Origin: Nisaea denitrificans DSM 18348 | GTDB taxonomy: Bacteria > Pseudomonadota > Alphaproteobacteria > Thalassobaculales > Thalassobaculaceae | DNA length: 64,000 nucleotides | Assembly (NCBI RefSeq): GCF_000426505.1 | Contig: NZ_AUFM01000015.1 | Coordinates: 62,001-126,000 of the forward strand | Direction of reading: 5' to 3' | Shown here: piece by piece, positions 1 to 8,277 of the stretch | Numbering within the stretch: position 1 is the first letter of the stretch | Layout of the letters: every line of letters starts with the position of its first letter | Notes under the pieces: generated by a model | Database searches by the model: none | What the model was told of the DNA's origin: nothing | Seen by the model: only the letters and a program-made list of their open reading frames with translations | Program-made: the position numbers and the translations under genes

Positions 1-227
1 AGTTCATCGGCAATTTCGAACACGCACTGGCCGACGAGGCTTCGAAACGGGGCGTCGACGGCATTATCTGCGGCCACATCCACAAGGCCGAGATGAAGCA
101 GATCGGTGACGTCACCTACTGCAACGACGGTGACTGGGTGGAAAGCTGCACGGCGCTTGTCGAGCATGCGGACGGCCGTATGGAAATCCTCAACTGGGCC
201 GAGGTGAGACAACTCACCTTCGCCTGA
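1..227 (+). CDS. LpxH-like metallophosphoesterase, 3' end only
   Basis: The first 74 codons in view read through to a TGA at 225-227; the start lies left of the window. The translation contains GHIHKAEMKQIGDVTYCNDG, the C-terminal metal-binding GHxH block of calcineurin-like phosphoesterases of the UDP-2,3-diacylglucosamine diphosphatase type (COG2908). The Asp/Asn/His motifs of the N-terminal half are not visible. The next gene, a glycosyltransferase, starts 13 bases downstream on the same strand, so the two are probably cotranscribed. The family as a whole acts on lipid A precursors, but members next to a GT4 enzyme may have another substrate. Confidence 0.75.
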   Translation, partial: FIGNFEHALADEASKRGVDGIICGHIHKAEMKQIGDVTYCNDGDWVESCTALVEHADGRMEILNWAEVRQLTFA

Positions 228-240
228 GGCGGTAAGCCCC

Positions 241-1287
241 ATGAAAATCCTTCTCGTTTCCGACGCCTGGTTCCCTCAGGTAAACGGCGTTGTCCGAACC
301 CTGAACACGGTGATCGGCGAGCTCAAGGCAATGGGCCACGAGGTCGACACCATCACGCCGGACCAGTTCACGACGATCCCGTGTCCGACCTACCCTGAAA
401 TCCGGCTTGCCTGCTGGCCCTTCTTCCGGGTCCCGGCAATGATCGAGGCGGCCCGCCCGGATGCCATCCATATCGCTACCGAGGGGCCGCTGGGCATGAC
501 GGCGCGGCGCTATTGCGTTCGCAACAAGCTGCCGTTCACCACCGCCTACCACACGAGGTTCCCGGAATATGTCGAGCCGCGCCTCGGCGTGCCCGTGTCC
601 TGGACTTACAAGGTCATGCGCCATTTTCACGGCAGATCCGCCGGCGTCATGGTCGCCACCAAATCCATCCGCGCCGATCTTGAGGCACGCGGCTTTGACA
701 ACATCAAGGACTGGAGCCGGGGCGTCGACACGGAGTTGTTCCGTCCCCAGGCCAAGGACGCCATCGACGCACCGAAGCCGGTTTTCATGTTCGTCGGCCG
801 GGTAGCAGTGGAAAAGAATCTTCCGGCCTTCCTTGAGCTGGACCTGCCCGGCAGCAAGGTGGTCGTCGGCGACGGCCCTGACATGAACATGCTGAAAAAG
901 CGCTTTCCGGACACCATCTTCGTTGGCGCCAAGAAGGGTGAGGAGCTGGCCCGGCATTACGCGGCGGCCGATGTCTTCGTCTTCCCAAGCCGGACCGATA
1001 CATTCGGCCTCGTGATGCTGGAAGCCCTCGCGTCGGGCGTGCCGGTTGCAGCTTTCCCGGTTCCCGGCCCGCTGGATGTCATCGCGTCGGAGAAGGTTGG
1101 CGTGCTGTCGGAGGACCTTGGCGCGGCGGCCAAGGCGGCACTTGCACTGTCTCCGGAAGACTGCCGGAATTATGCCCTCGGCTACAGCTGGCGGGCCTGC
1201 GCGGAGCAGTTCTTCAGCAATCTGGCCCCCTTCGATTCCGACGCCGCTTTCGGCCGTTTCGGAGCACGATCCGTCAAAGTCGCCTGA
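241..1287 (+). CDS. GT4 family glycosyltransferase
   Basis: A 348-residue GT-B fold glycosyltransferase (glycosyl transferases group 1, COG0438). The N-terminus (MKILLVSDAWFPQVNGVVRT) is the acceptor-side Rossmann domain with the glycine loop. The C-terminal donor domain has FVGRVAVEKN and SRTDTFGLVMLEALASGVPV, the E-x7-E-type sugar-nucleotide motif with Asp in place of the first Glu. The ATG at 241 follows a GAGGCGG-like ribosome site. Members beside a COG2908 phosphoesterase are usually annotated as mannosyl- or glucosyl-transferases acting on membrane lipids; the donor and acceptor cannot be read from the sequence. Confidence 0.88.
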   Translation: MKILLVSDAWFPQVNGVVRTLNTVIGELKAMGHEVDTITPDQFTTIPCPTYPEIRLACWPFFRVPAMIEAARPDAIHIATEGPLGMTARRYCVRNKLPFTTAYHTRFPEYVEPRLGVPVSWTYKVMRHFHGRSAGVMVATKSIRADLEARGFDNIKDWSRGVDTELFRPQAKDAIDAPKPVFMFVGRVAVEKNLPAFLELDLPGSKVVVGDGPDMNMLKKRFPDTIFVGAKKGEELARHYAAADVFVFPSRTDTFGLVMLEALASGVPVAAFPVPGPLDVIASEKVGVLSEDLGAAAKAALALSPEDCRNYALGYSWRACAEQFFSNLAPFDSDAAFGRFGARSVKVA

Positions 1288-1389
1288 CGCTTTACGCTAA
1301 TAAGAACTTGGCCCGGCAACGGTGCCCTAGTATGCATTCCCGTTATCGTGAAAAGCGGCCGATTCGGCCCCAAAGCTCGAACGGAAAGC

Positions 1390-2103
1390 ATGCTGAAACG
1401 TCTGTTGCGCACGGATACCGGCCGCGAGGTCGCAAGCCGCCTGTTGGCCACCTTGCTTCGGGGCCTCGCGCGCACCATCCGTTGGCAGATCATCAATCCA
1501 GACATCGCGGACACCGTCTTCCGGAGTGAGCAGCCGATGATCGGCGCCTTCTGGCATAATCGCATCATGCTGATGACGGAGATCTGGAACAGCGACCGGC
1601 CGTTCGCCATGCTGCAGTCGAAACACCCGGACGGCCGCCTGATCGCCCGGACCATCGAGCATCTCGGCATCGAGGACATCGTTGGCTCGGCCGGCAAGGG
1701 AAAGGGTGGAGCCCAGGCCTTGCGCAGCATGCTGCGGGCATTGAAAAGCGGCACCAGTGTCGGTGTCACACCCGACGGGCCGCGCGGGCCGCGCATGAGG
1801 GCCTCCGGCGGAGTCATCGCACTTGCCCGGATGAGTGGCGCGCCGATCTACCCAGTAACCTGGAACGTCTCCCGCCGCCGGGTACTGCGGAGCTGGGACA
1901 GGTTCATCCTCGCCCTGCCTTTCAGCCGCGGTGTCTATATCTGGGGTGAGCCCATCCATGTGCCCCGGGATGCGAACGAAGCGCAGATGGAAGCCCTGCG
2001 TCTCGAACTTGAAGAGCGTCTGAACCAGCTCTGCGCCCAAGCGGACGCCGCCCTCGGAACAGACCCGATCGCGCCCGCCGATCCGGCGCCGGAAGCCTCA
2101 TGA
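1390..2103 (+). CDS. Lysophospholipid acyltransferase family protein (DUF374)
   Basis: Encodes about 237 residues of the DUF374 / LPLAT family. FWHNRIMLM carries the His of the acyltransferase HxxxxD-like motif, and TPDGPRGPRMRASGGVIALA is the second conserved block. The family is usually found in lipid A loci of alphaproteobacteria. I chose the ATG at 1390 (MLKRLLRTDTG); an upstream in-frame GTG at 1348 would add 14 residues of low conservation. The stop overlaps the ATG of waaA by 4 bases (ATGA at 2100), so translation is probably coupled. Confidence 0.85.
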   Translation: MLKRLLRTDTGREVASRLLATLLRGLARTIRWQIINPDIADTVFRSEQPMIGAFWHNRIMLMTEIWNSDRPFAMLQSKHPDGRLIARTIEHLGIEDIVGSAGKGKGGAQALRSMLRALKSGTSVGVTPDGPRGPRMRASGGVIALARMSGAPIYPVTWNVSRRRVLRSWDRFILALPFSRGVYIWGEPIHVPRDANEAQMEALRLELEERLNQLCAQADAALGTDPIAPADPAPEAS

Positions 2104-3401
2104 TCTTCCGCCTCTATAGTGTCGCCATGCGCCTCGCCAGCCCACTACTTGACCGGCTGCTGGAAAAACGCCTCGCGCGCGGCAAGGAAGACCCCGAGCG
2201 TATCGGCGAGCGCCGGGGCGAGACCACGCGCCCGCGCCCGGCTGGCCGGGTCTTCTGGGTACACGGTGCCAGTGTTGGCGAATGCCAGACGGCACTGGCC
2301 CTGATAGACTGCTTGCTGACCCGCGACCCGGAGCTGCAGGTGCTGCTGACCAGCGGCACACGGACCTCCGCCGACCTGATGGCCGGGCGCCTGCCGGAAC
2401 GGGCAATTCACCAGTTCGTACCGGTCGATCAGCCGCGCTGGATTGCGCGCTTTCTCGATCACTGGGCCCCATCCGCCGCCATATTCGTTGAGTCCGATCT
2501 CTGGCCAAATCTTGTCCTTGAGACCCGGGCGCGCGATATCCCCCTGATCCTCGCCAACGCCCGCATGTCGGAGAGCTCCTTCGCGCGTTGGCGGCGTCTG
2601 GGTTTTCTGACCGGGCGCCTGTTTGAGGATTTCGCCCTGATCCTGGCCAGCAACGAAGCCCAGAAGAAGGGATTCGAAAGCCTGACCCACGCTCCGGTCG
2701 CCTGTATCGGGAACCTGAAGCGTGCGGCCGGCCCGCTTGCGGTCGATGAGGTAAAACTGGTGGAACTGAAACACGCCACCGGGACCCGGCCGGTCTTCCT
2801 TGCCGCCAGTACCCATGACGGCGAGGAGGCTGCAATACTGACAGCTCACCGCCATGCCGCGGACAGGATTCCCGACCTCTTGACTGTGATCGCACCGCGC
2901 CACCCGAACCGGGGCCCCGCAATCAAGCGTATGGCGGCGGATATAGGCCTCACCGCGGCCCGGCGGTCGACGGGCGCTCTGCCCGATGCGGCAACCGAGA
3001 TTTATGTCGCGGACACGATGGGCGAGATGGGTACCCTGTTCTCGCTCGCCGATACGGTCTTCGTTGCCGGATCATTCGTGCCCGTGGGCGGACACAACCC
3101 GTTGGAACCCGCCCATTTCGGAAAACCGGTCCTGTTCGGCCCGCTGATGGCAAAGAATGCCGATATTGCCGCCGACATGATAGCAGCAGGGGTTGCGGAA
3201 GAGGTTGCGGACGGCATTGTACTCGGCGACCGGATAGTCGCGCTGACGGACGACAGCACGAAGCGCAGCGCCATGACCGGCGCGGCACTGGCCTTTGCCC
3301 GCGGCCAGTCAAGGATCGCGGAAGACATGGCCAAACGCGTCATGGACATTGTCAACCGGCATGGTGTCCCCGGTGCAGGCCGCGGCGGGCTGTCATCGTG
3401 A
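2100..3401 (+). CDS. waaA: 3-deoxy-D-manno-octulosonic acid transferase (Kdo transferase)
   Basis: 433 residues, the normal length for WaaA/KdtA, which moves Kdo from CMP-Kdo onto lipid IVA at the inner membrane. The N-terminal membrane-binding segment (MIFRLYSVAMRLASPLLDRL) is followed by WVHGASVGEC, the conserved block with the catalytic Glu, then FVESDLWPNL and the C-terminal GGHNPLEPAHFGKPVLFGP nucleotide-binding block. It overlaps the genes on both sides by 4 bases. kdsB, which makes CMP-Kdo, lies elsewhere in the window at 49136-49891. Confidence 0.95.
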   Translation: MIFRLYSVAMRLASPLLDRLLEKRLARGKEDPERIGERRGETTRPRPAGRVFWVHGASVGECQTALALIDCLLTRDPELQVLLTSGTRTSADLMAGRLPERAIHQFVPVDQPRWIARFLDHWAPSAAIFVESDLWPNLVLETRARDIPLILANARMSESSFARWRRLGFLTGRLFEDFALILASNEAQKKGFESLTHAPVACIGNLKRAAGPLAVDEVKLVELKHATGTRPVFLAASTHDGEEAAILTAHRHAADRIPDLLTVIAPRHPNRGPAIKRMAADIGLTAARRSTGALPDAATEIYVADTMGEMGTLFSLADTVFVAGSFVPVGGHNPLEPAHFGKPVLFGPLMAKNADIAADMIAAGVAEEVADGIVLGDRIVALTDDSTKRSAMTGAALAFARGQSRIAEDMAKRVMDIVNRHGVPGAGRGGLSS

Positions 3402-4375
3402 AAGCGCCTGCATTCTGGCAGCGCGCGGGCCTGCTTCCGGCGCTTCTGACACCTGCCTCCTGGCTCTACCGGGCCGGAGCATGTCTTCGTGCCGCGACGA
3501 CAAGCCCATACCATGCCTCCGTTCCCGTGCTCTGCGTGGGCAACCTCATTGCAGGCGGAGCAGGGAAAACGCCTGTTGCGCTGGCGCTCGGTCGGGCCTT
3601 GGTCCGGCGTGGCCTGAAAGTCGCCTTTCTCAGCCGGGGCTATGGCGGGAAAGAGACCGGGCCGTTGCAGGTTCTGCCGGACAGGCACAGTGCCAGCGAT
3701 GTCGGCGACGAGCCGTTACTGCTGGCCGAAGCGGCGCCGACCTGGATCGCCCGCGACCGGGCGGCAGGCGCCCGGGTGGCAGCGGATGCCGGCGCCGACA
3801 TCATCCTGCTCGATGACGGCTTCCAGAACCCGGCCCTCGCCAAGACCATGTCCGTGCTGGTGGTGGATGGCGGCTACGGCTTTGGAAACGGTCATGTCAT
3901 TCCGTCCGGGCCGTTGCGTGAACCGGTATCGCATGGGCTGGCCCGGGCCGATGCCGTCATGCTGCTGGGAGACGATCCCGGCGGTCTGGAAGACGCGCTC
4001 AGTGAAACGCTCCCGGTTTTTCGCGGTCATCTGACCCCAACCCGCGCGAGCGCGGGCTTGCGGGGTGAAAAGGCCATCGCTATTGCCGGGATCGGACGTC
4101 CGGAGAAGTTTTTCGACACGTTGCGGACGCTCGGTGTCGAGCTGATCGAAACCCGGTCCTTCGGCGATCACGAACCTTATCGGGGAGAAGATCTGATCGA
4201 CCTGATCGCCAGAGCCGAGCAGGAAGACGCCCTGCTGCTGACCACATCCAAGGATCATGTCCGGTTGCCGGAAGAGCTGCGGCTTTTGATCCGTCGGGTC
4301 GATGTGGAGCTTGTTTGGGAAAACCCGACCGGCATCGAGACCTTGCTGGACAGGATCGCCGCACCCGGCGGCTAG
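3398..4375 (+). CDS. lpxK: Tetraacyldisaccharide 4'-kinase
   Basis: 325 residues; LpxK phosphorylates the 4' position of the lipid A disaccharide. An N-terminal hydrophobic segment precedes the Walker A-like loop VGNLIAGGAGKTP (residues about 47-59), and ILLDDGFQNPAL is the conserved DDGFQ block. The start is GTG at 3398, overlapping the waaA stop by 4 bases. Position and spacing make it the last gene of the DUF374-waaA-lpxK operon. It converges on the M23 peptidase gene 11 bases away. Confidence 0.95.
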   Translation: MKAPAFWQRAGLLPALLTPASWLYRAGACLRAATTSPYHASVPVLCVGNLIAGGAGKTPVALALGRALVRRGLKVAFLSRGYGGKETGPLQVLPDRHSASDVGDEPLLLAEAAPTWIARDRAAGARVAADAGADIILLDDGFQNPALAKTMSVLVVDGGYGFGNGHVIPSGPLREPVSHGLARADAVMLLGDDPGGLEDALSETLPVFRGHLTPTRASAGLRGEKAIAIAGIGRPEKFFDTLRTLGVELIETRSFGDHEPYRGEDLIDLIARAEQEDALLLTTSKDHVRLPEELRLLIRRVDVELVWENPTGIETLLDRIAAPGG

Positions 4376-4386
4376 TTCTTCGGCGC

Positions 4387-5205
4387 CTAGTTTTTCGGGG
4401 GCAGTGGCGGCACCAGGACAGCCGCGTCGACACGAACATCGAACCAGTTGATCCGCCAGTCCAGATGCGGCCCGGTCGCCCGGCCGGTCGCTCCGATAGT
4501 GCCGATTTGCGCACCACGCTTCACTTCCCCGCCGACTTTCGCCGTCACCGTCTGCATATGCAGGAAGGCCGAGCTGAGCCCGTGCCCGTGATCGATGATC
4601 ACCGTGCCGCCGGTATAATAGAGATCCTTCTCCGCCAGCCGGACGATCCCTCCCGCAGGCGCGATCACCGGAGAGCCAACAGGCCCGGCGACATCGACGC
4701 CAAAATGCGGCCGTTTCGGAACGCCGTTCAGGACCCGCTGGCTGCCATAGACTCCGGAAATCCGGCCTTTCGCGGGCCAAATGAAACCTTCGGCGAAATA
4801 GGGACGGTCGGTGTCGATTTTCCGAACCTTGCCGATCTTCGCATTCTCCCGACGGATACGGGCAAGCACTTCCGGCTTCGGCTCGACATATTTCTGTGGC
4901 AACCCGTCAATCCGCTGGATGTTGTAGGACCGCTTGGCGATCTTCAGAGCTTTCCGCTCCTCCGTCCCGTCAGCCCCCTTGGCGACCAGCACGGCATCCG
5001 GCTCCGCATCACGGCCGAAGCCGAGCACGAATACCCCGTTCGCGCTGACCCGCACGGGACGGCCGTCGAGGGTCAGTTTAACGTCCGGGTCGGTGCGACC
5101 CATGATGATCCCGCCCTGGGTGAAGGCGCCATTCATCTCCAGCGTCACGGCATCTGCCGGACGGGCCAGCAGAGTGAGGACGGCAACAAGCAGAAGGCGG
5201 ATCAC
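4387..5205 (-). CDS. M23 (LytM-like) metallopeptidase, secreted
   Basis: 272 residues with an N-terminal signal peptide (cut near ARPADA). The M23 domain covers about residues 155-265: RPHFGVDVAGPVGSPV supplies the first His and Asp zinc ligands, IIDHGHGLSSAFLHM is the middle block, and GRATGPHLDWRINWF is the final block. In classical LytM enzymes this last motif is HxH; here the second His is Asp (HLD), a variant I have seen in proteobacterial relatives. It probably acts on peptidoglycan cross-links in the periplasm, or is a LytM-type activator if inactive. The start overlaps the end of xseA by 4 bases, so it is cotranscribed with it. Confidence 0.85.
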   Translation of the reverse strand: MIRLLLVAVLTLLARPADAVTLEMNGAFTQGGIIMGRTDPDVKLTLDGRPVRVSANGVFVLGFGRDAEPDAVLVAKGADGTEERKALKIAKRSYNIQRIDGLPQKYVEPKPEVLARIRRENAKIGKVRKIDTDRPYFAEGFIWPAKGRISGVYGSQRVLNGVPKRPHFGVDVAGPVGSPVIAPAGGIVRLAEKDLYYTGGTVIIDHGHGLSSAFLHMQTVTAKVGGEVKRGAQIGTIGATGRATGPHLDWRINWFDVRVDAAVLVPPLPPKN

Positions 5206-6803
5206 AGCAGACTCCCCTGAGCCGGGTCGGGTTTCTTCGGTTTCGGCTTGGGCGCGGGTTTCGGCTCGACCGGACTTTCCGCCACCTTATTCCCACTGCC
5301 CGTAACCGAAGCAGATACTCCCCCGATCACCGCATCGCGCGCGCCGTCGCCGAAATGGATGGAAACCCCATCACCTTCCGATAGCGCCTCGGCGCGCGTG
5401 ACCGGCGCGCCATCTGCATCCCGGACCAACGCGAACCCGCGCTTCAGGGTCTGCTCGTAGGAATTGCTTTCCAGCAGGCGGCCCGCCGCATCCAGCCGTT
5501 TTCCCTGCAGGTCAACAACCCGCGCAAAGGCCTGTTCAAACTGGCTTCCGAGCCGGCCAAGATCACGATCAGCACGCGCCGTCCGCTCGGCGATGGGCTC
5601 AAGCCGCAAGCGTCCGGCGACCGCACCGAGCTTGCTGACCGCGACCTCTCCAACCCTGCGAATCGAGGATGCCCAGCGCTGTTCCGCTACCTTGAAGCGG
5701 CTTTCCATACGGTTGAGTTCGGCCTGCGGGTCCGGGATTTTCGAGGCCAGATCGCGCATCCGGTCATTCGCCCGGGAAAGCCTGCGTTCCGCCGCCGCAC
5801 CCGCGGCCTGCCAACGATAATCGACGGTCTGCGCCTTCGTCTCGATGATCGAGCGTGGATCGCCGAGCCCGCGCGCAAGGCCGGTAAGTCGGGTTTCCGA
5901 TTCGGCGAATTTACGGCGCAGCCCGTTGAACAGCCGCGCCTCGTCCTGCATCAGCGTCGCCAGCAAATCGGCCCGTACCGGTACTGCCATCTCGGCAGCT
6001 GCCGTCGGGGTTGGCGCCCGGCGGTCGGAGGCGAAATCGATCAGAGTGGTGTCTGTCTCATGCCCGACGGCGGAGATCAGCGGGATCTCGCTCGCAGCGG
6101 CGGCGCGGACCACAATTTCCTCGTTGAAGGCCCAGAGATCCTCGAGGCTGCCGCCGCCACGGGCGACGATCAGCAAGTCCGGGCGCGGCACGGCACCGTC
6201 CGGCGCCATCCGGTTGAAGCCCTCGATTGCGGCCGCGACCTGATCCTTTGCCGTCTCACCCTGCACCAGCACCGGCCAGACCAGCACATGGCTCGGGAAC
6301 CGGTCGGACAGCCTGTGCAGGATATCCCGGATTACCGCGCCGGTCGGCGAGGTAACCACACCGATAACCTTCGGCAGAAACGGCAGCGGGCGCTTGCGGG
6401 CGGCATCGAACAGGCCTTCGGCGGCCAGCTTCTTGCGCCGGTCTTCCAGCAGCTTCAGCAGCGCACCTTCGCCCGCCAGCTCCATCTGCTCGATCACCAT
6501 CTGGTACTTCGAACGACCGGGGAAGGTGGTGAGCTTGCCGGTGCAGATCACCTCCATGCCTTCTTCCGGCTGGATCGAAAGCCGCTGCGCCGCGCCGCGC
6601 CAGCAGATCGCGTCGAGCACCGACTTCTCGTCCTTCAGGGTGAGATAAAGGTGGCCCGATCCCGCCCGTGTCGGCCGGGAAACCTCCCCCCGGACACGGA
6701 CATGTTCGAACGCCCCCTCGACGGTCCGTTTGACCTGATGGGAGATCTCGCTGACGGAGAATTCGGGAATATTGCCGAGCGGCGGCGCGCTGTCGTCTTG
6801 CAT
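5202..6803 (-). CDS. xseA: Exodeoxyribonuclease VII large subunit
   Basis: 533 residues. XseA with XseB degrades single-stranded DNA. The N-terminal OB-fold is visible (SVSEISHQVKRTVEGAFEHV, then VRGEVSRPTRAGSGHLYLTL). The catalytic domain has GVVTSPTGAVIRDILHRL, ARGGGSLEDLWAFNEE and SAVGHETDTTLIDFASDRRA. A coiled-coil region follows, and the C-terminus is a Pro/Lys-rich tail (residues about 510-533). xseB is not in this window. It is divergent from purD, with 51 bases between the starts. Confidence 0.96.
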   Translation of the reverse strand: MQDDSAPPLGNIPEFSVSEISHQVKRTVEGAFEHVRVRGEVSRPTRAGSGHLYLTLKDEKSVLDAICWRGAAQRLSIQPEEGMEVICTGKLTTFPGRSKYQMVIEQMELAGEGALLKLLEDRRKKLAAEGLFDAARKRPLPFLPKVIGVVTSPTGAVIRDILHRLSDRFPSHVLVWPVLVQGETAKDQVAAAIEGFNRMAPDGAVPRPDLLIVARGGGSLEDLWAFNEEIVVRAAAASEIPLISAVGHETDTTLIDFASDRRAPTPTAAAEMAVPVRADLLATLMQDEARLFNGLRRKFAESETRLTGLARGLGDPRSIIETKAQTVDYRWQAAGAAAERRLSRANDRMRDLASKIPDPQAELNRMESRFKVAEQRWASSIRRVGEVAVSKLGAVAGRLRLEPIAERTARADRDLGRLGSQFEQAFARVVDLQGKRLDAAGRLLESNSYEQTLKRGFALVRDADGAPVTRAEALSEGDGVSIHFGDGARDAVIGGVSASVTGSGNKVAESPVEPKPAPKPKPKKPDPAQGSLL

Positions 6804-6854
6804 GAGGAGAATTTATGCTACAAGGCCGCCGAGTGAAAGCATGGGAACAGAAAA

Positions 6855-8144
6855 ATGAAGATATTGGTCGTCGGATCGGGTGCGCGGGAACATGCCTTGT
6901 GCTGGGCCATTTCGGCCTCTCCCCTTTGCGATCACCTTTATTGCGCGCCGGGTAATGCCGGGATCGCCAATGTCGCCGAATGCATCGCGGTAAAGGCCGA
7001 GGATGTCGACGGGGTTGTTGCCTTCGCCAAGGAAAACGCCATCGACTTCGTCGTGGTGGGCCCGGAAGCGCCACTGGTGGCCGGTCTGGTCGACAAGCTG
7101 GACGAAGCCGGGATCAAGGCCTTCGGGCCGAGCGCCGCCGCGGCCCAGCTCGAAGGCTCCAAGGCTTTCACCAAAGGCATCTGCGACCGGCACAATATCC
7201 CGACGGCCGCCTATGCCCGCTTCACCGATCTGGAAGCCGCGAAGGGCTACGTCACGAAAATGGGCGCCCCCATTGTCGTCAAGGCGGACGGGCTTGCCGC
7301 CGGCAAGGGCGTGACCGTCGCCCAGACCGTCAACGACGCGATCTCCGCGCTTGAAGACGCCCTGTCTGGCGGTGCTTTCGGTGCCGCCGGCGAAGAGGTC
7401 GTGATCGAGGAGTGCCTGATCGGCGAGGAAGCCAGCTTCTTCGCGCTCTGCGACGGCAAGACCGCGCTGCCGCTGGCCACCGCCCAGGACCACAAAGCTG
7501 TCGGCGATGGCGATACCGGCCCGAACACGGGCGGCATGGGCGCCTACTCACCGGCCCCGGTGATGGACCACGCCATGGTCCAGCGGGTGATGAAAGAGAT
7601 CGTTCAGCCGACAGTCGACGGCATGGCGGCCGAGGGCATGCCGTTCAAGGGCGTGCTGTTCGCCGGTCTGATGATCACCAAGGACGGCCCCAAGCTGATC
7701 GAACACAATGTCCGCTTCGGCGATCCCGAATGCGAAGCGCTGATGATGCGGTTGATGAGCGACATCCTGCCAGCGCTGATCGCCTCCGCGGACGGCCAGC
7801 TCGACCAGATTACCCTGCGCTGGCGCCCGGAGAGCGCGCTGTGCGTCGTGCTCGCCTCGAAGGGCTACCCCAATTCCTACGAGAAGGGCACGCTGATCGC
7901 CGAACTCGCGCCGGACAGCGACACCGTGACCACCTTCCATGCCGGCACCGCGCGCACGGACAAGGGCGTGTTGCTTGCGACGGGTGGACGGGTTCTTGTC
8001 GTGACCGCGCTGGGCGAGAGCGTTACCGCCGCCCAGACCCGGGCCTACGAGACGGTAAAAGCCATCAAATGGTCCAATGGTTTTCACCGAAATGATATCG
8101 GTTGGCGTGCCGTCGCACGAGAGTCTGCCAATTCAACTAAGTAA
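6855..8144 (+). CDS. purD: Phosphoribosylamine--glycine ligase
   Basis: 429 residues, the usual PurD length. The enzyme makes glycinamide ribonucleotide from phosphoribosylamine, glycine and ATP, the second step of purine synthesis. Diagnostic blocks: [20 protein letters not shown] at the N-terminus, ATP-grasp signatures ([26 protein letters not shown]), [13 protein letters not shown], and [14 protein letters not shown]. It begins at ATG 6855 and appears to be a single-gene unit. Confidence 0.97.
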   Translation: MKILVVGSGAREHALCWAISASPLCDHLYCAPGNAGIANVAECIAVKAEDVDGVVAFAKENAIDFVVVGPEAPLVAGLVDKLDEAGIKAFGPSAAAAQLEGSKAFTKGICDRHNIPTAAYARFTDLEAAKGYVTKMGAPIVVKADGLAAGKGVTVAQTVNDAISALEDALSGGAFGAAGEEVVIEECLIGEEASFFALCDGKTALPLATAQDHKAVGDGDTGPNTGGMGAYSPAPVMDHAMVQRVMKEIVQPTVDGMAAEGMPFKGVLFAGLMITKDGPKLIEHNVRFGDPECEALMMRLMSDILPALIASADGQLDQITLRWRPESALCVVLASKGYPNSYEKGTLIAELAPDSDTVTTFHAGTARTDKGVLLATGGRVLVVTALGESVTAAQTRAYETVKAIKWSNGFHRNDIGWRAVARESANSTK

Positions 8145-8277
8145 AATTTTCTATAAAACAAAATGAATTCTTAGACTTCATTCATTTAACATTCACACAC
8201 AAAAGGATTTAAAAACGCTCGGAATGAAATAGAAAGCGCAGTAACATCCGCGCCTTAAGTTTCTAGGACGAGTTTTT

